A stretch of DNA of 26,703 nucleotides, from positions 1-26,703 of the forward strand of contig JACFNM010000008.1 of the NCBI GenBank assembly GCA_019454915.1, written 5' to 3'. Shown here piece after piece: positions 25,259 to 26,703 of this stretch (positions are counted from its first letter, which is position 1; every line of letters begins with the position of its first letter). This DNA is from Chitinophagaceae bacterium (GTDB taxonomy: Bacteria > Bacteroidota > Bacteroidia > Chitinophagales > Chitinophagaceae). Made by a program: the position numbers and the translations under genes. The notes beneath the pieces are model-generated. The model was not told where the DNA came from and did not search any database. It worked only from the letters and a program-made list of their open reading frames with translations.

Positions 25259-26703
25259 CTAATCTGCCTTCATCTTTCCATTCTTAAATCTTTCACTGGC
25301 TGTTTGATAATAGGAGATGGTTTCTGCTACCAGGGAATCATTCTGCGTATTCATCTCGGACAAGGACTTGTCCTGTGGATTAACCGAAAATTGTATCACC
25401 CGCTTTCTGTCATCTATCTGTGTAAAAACCGAATCGTTCAATAAACCCAGGGTCCTGTAATTGCCTATAAAGGCCCGTTCTTCTCCAGGCAACATTTGAT
25501 TGATGTCTTTTCCGTACAATGAAGTCTGATAAGTCCAGCCCAAATAACCAAAAAGCGTGGGCATGAGATCAATCTGTGAAGTAAGCCTGTCTATTTTTTG
25601 AGCGGGCTGGGGTAAGTTATAAATAATACCGGGGATATGATGCTTATCTATATTAATTTCCCATTTTCCCGCGCTGCTGGCGCAGTGATCCGCTACTATT
25701 ACAAATACCGTATTTTTAAACCAGGGCTTCTCCTTTGCGGCAGCTATAAATCTTGCCAGTGCATAATCCGTATAGCTTACTGCACTATTTCTTTCTCCCT
25801 GAGGTCTGTTAATCTTTCCTTCGGGGAAGGTATAGGGCTTATGGTTGGACGTGGTCATCACAAACTGGAAAAACAGTTGATTTGACCGACTGCTCTTGTC
25901 AGCGTACTTGATCGCCTGGTTATACAAGTCCTCATCACATATTCCCCATGCGTTTTCAAAACTGACCTCTTCATCGGGAATGGCCAATCGCTCGGTTTTA
26001 ATATTGTCTGACAGGGGATTTCCCCGGTTTCTGTCTACGATATCAAATCCCTGACCGCCGAAAAAATTATTCATGTTATCAAAATACCCGTCTCCCCCAT
26101 AAATGAAATATGGATGATAATTCTTCTCCCTGAGTACGGTAGCGATGGAAAACAAATTCTCATTATTCTGCCTCCTTACTATACTGTTACCCGGCGTGGG
26201 CGGCACACAAAGGGTAAGCGCCTCCATCCCTCTTACCGTTCTGGTGCCGGTAGCATACAAATTGGTAAAGAAAATGCTTTCTCCGGCCAGGCTGTCATAA
26301 TAAGGCGTCAGATTTTCACGGTTTCCAAAGCTCGCCAAAAAATCTCCGCTAAAACTTTCAATAGCCACCAATATGATGTTGGGGCGATATTCGGCTGCAC
26401 CACTTGTTTTCCTGGAGATATCATCCGGTTGGGAGGATAAATAAGTTTGATTTGCCTGTAGCAGATTTTTCCTCAGCAGACTATAAGCTTCATCTTCAGG
26501 CAGTTTCTTATAAAAAATATCATAATCCAGCTCAATAGACCGGTAAGCGGCAAAAAATGAAAAGACCCCATTTTTCCCCAATTCATTCATCACCAGGTTG
26601 TTACCAATATCCGCCATTTTATTTTCCAAAAAATATCCCAGAGAGATGGCCAGGGTCAATACGGGCGCGGATACTAAAAGGCGGAATCCAAAAGAATTTT
26701 TAC
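25259..26703 (-). CDS. LtaS-type sulfatase-fold phosphotransferase (5'-truncated by window edge)
   Basis: The frame is open to the right edge with no start that fits the family, so the gene begins beyond the window; the visible 481 codons cover the last of the N-terminal membrane helices (about VSAPVLTLAISLGYFLEN) and the whole periplasmic catalytic domain. Alkaline-phosphatase-fold motifs are visible: NIILVAIESFSGDF (metal Glu), the nucleophile Thr in ATGTRTVRGME, and VADHCAS. In Gram-negatives such proteins transfer phosphoglycerol or phosphoethanolamine to periplasmic glycans or lipids; the acceptor is unknown. It is convergent with the PorG-like gene, 73 bp apart. Confidence 0.85.
   Translation of the reverse strand, partial: KNSFGFRLLVSAPVLTLAISLGYFLENKMADIGNNLVMNELGKNGVFSFFAAYRSIELDYDIFYKKLPEDEAYSLLRKNLLQANQTYLSSQPDDISRKTSGAAEYRPNIILVAIESFSGDFLASFGNRENLTPYYDSLAGESIFFTNLYATGTRTVRGMEALTLCVPPTPGNSIVRRQNNENLFSIATVLREKNYHPYFIYGGDGYFDNMNNFFGGQGFDIVDRNRGNPLSDNIKTERLAIPDEEVSFENAWGICDEDLYNQAIKYADKSSRSNQLFFQFVMTTSNHKPYTFPEGKINRPQGERNSAVSYTDYALARFIAAAKEKPWFKNTVFVIVADHCASSAGKWEINIDKHHIPGIIYNLPQPAQKIDRLTSQIDLMPTLFGYLGWTYQTSLYGKDINQMLPGEERAFIGNYRTLGLLNDSVFTQIDDRKRVIQFSVNPQDKSLSEMNTQNDSLVAETISYYQTASERFKNGKMKAD

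Noticed and set aside
1..26703. CRISPR arrays, tRNA or rRNA genes, insertion sequences
   Set aside because: I looked for regularly spaced repeats, tRNA-like TTCGA arms, rRNA segments, transposase motifs and terminal repeats and found none I could support.

Overview
The window looks like chromosomal DNA from a Bacteroidota bacterium, most likely of the Chitinophagaceae type (the family level is inference). Three things point there. Several genes carry the Bacteroidota promoter pattern TTTG, about 20 bp, TAnnTTTG. Bacteroidota-type families are present: a DUF6427-like membrane protein, a DUF6089/PorG-like outer-membrane barrel and a Bat aerotolerance cluster. Shine-Dalgarno sequences are generally absent. 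No tRNA, rRNA, CRISPR array or insertion sequence was seen.

Layout. 1-5041, mostly minus strand: purQ, then a Tat-exported Gfo/Idh/MocA oxidoreductase, then a two-gene unit (DUF6427-like membrane protein and a secreted protein with a Tyr/Pro/Gly/Trp-rich insert). 5270-7231: a Kup potassium transporter. 7232-8480: a decayed region with two related minus-strand remnants, then a TPR fragment and an orphan LuxR-type HTH joined out of frame, probably the collapsed remains of a TPR sensor kinase and its response regulator. 8582-10234: two tandem paralogous membrane-anchored alpha/beta hydrolases. 10268-12217: a double-parvulin periplasmic prolyl isomerase. 12473-14869: rny, rplS and tatA, with good promoters and hairpins. 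15106-15570: a small secreted protein of unknown function. 15718-17499: an MsbA-like ABC exporter. 17533-21552, minus strand: moxR, DUF58 and BatD-like genes and a batA whose end is frameshifted. 21638-22566: dtd and arfB, divergent. 22599-23177: a NUMOD4/HNH endonuclease-like protein. 23425-24015: a TetR repressor with a perfect palindrome just upstream. 24334-25185: PorG-like barrel. 25259 to the right edge: a partial LtaS-type phosphotransferase.

Most genes are housekeeping: purine synthesis, translation and RNA turnover (L19, RNase Y, DTD, ArfB), potassium uptake, export and envelope biogenesis. The oxidoreductase has a twin-arginine leader and tatA is in the same window, so the exported enzyme and a subunit of its translocon are both present though unlinked.

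The least ordinary parts are the batA frameshift, where the true C-terminal coding sequence survives downstream in another frame and no batB follows; the remnants at 7445-8480; the 21-bp perfect hairpin after rplS; and the TetR palindrome. I found no convincing new multi-gene system. The region reads as a conserved chromosome with local gene decay.
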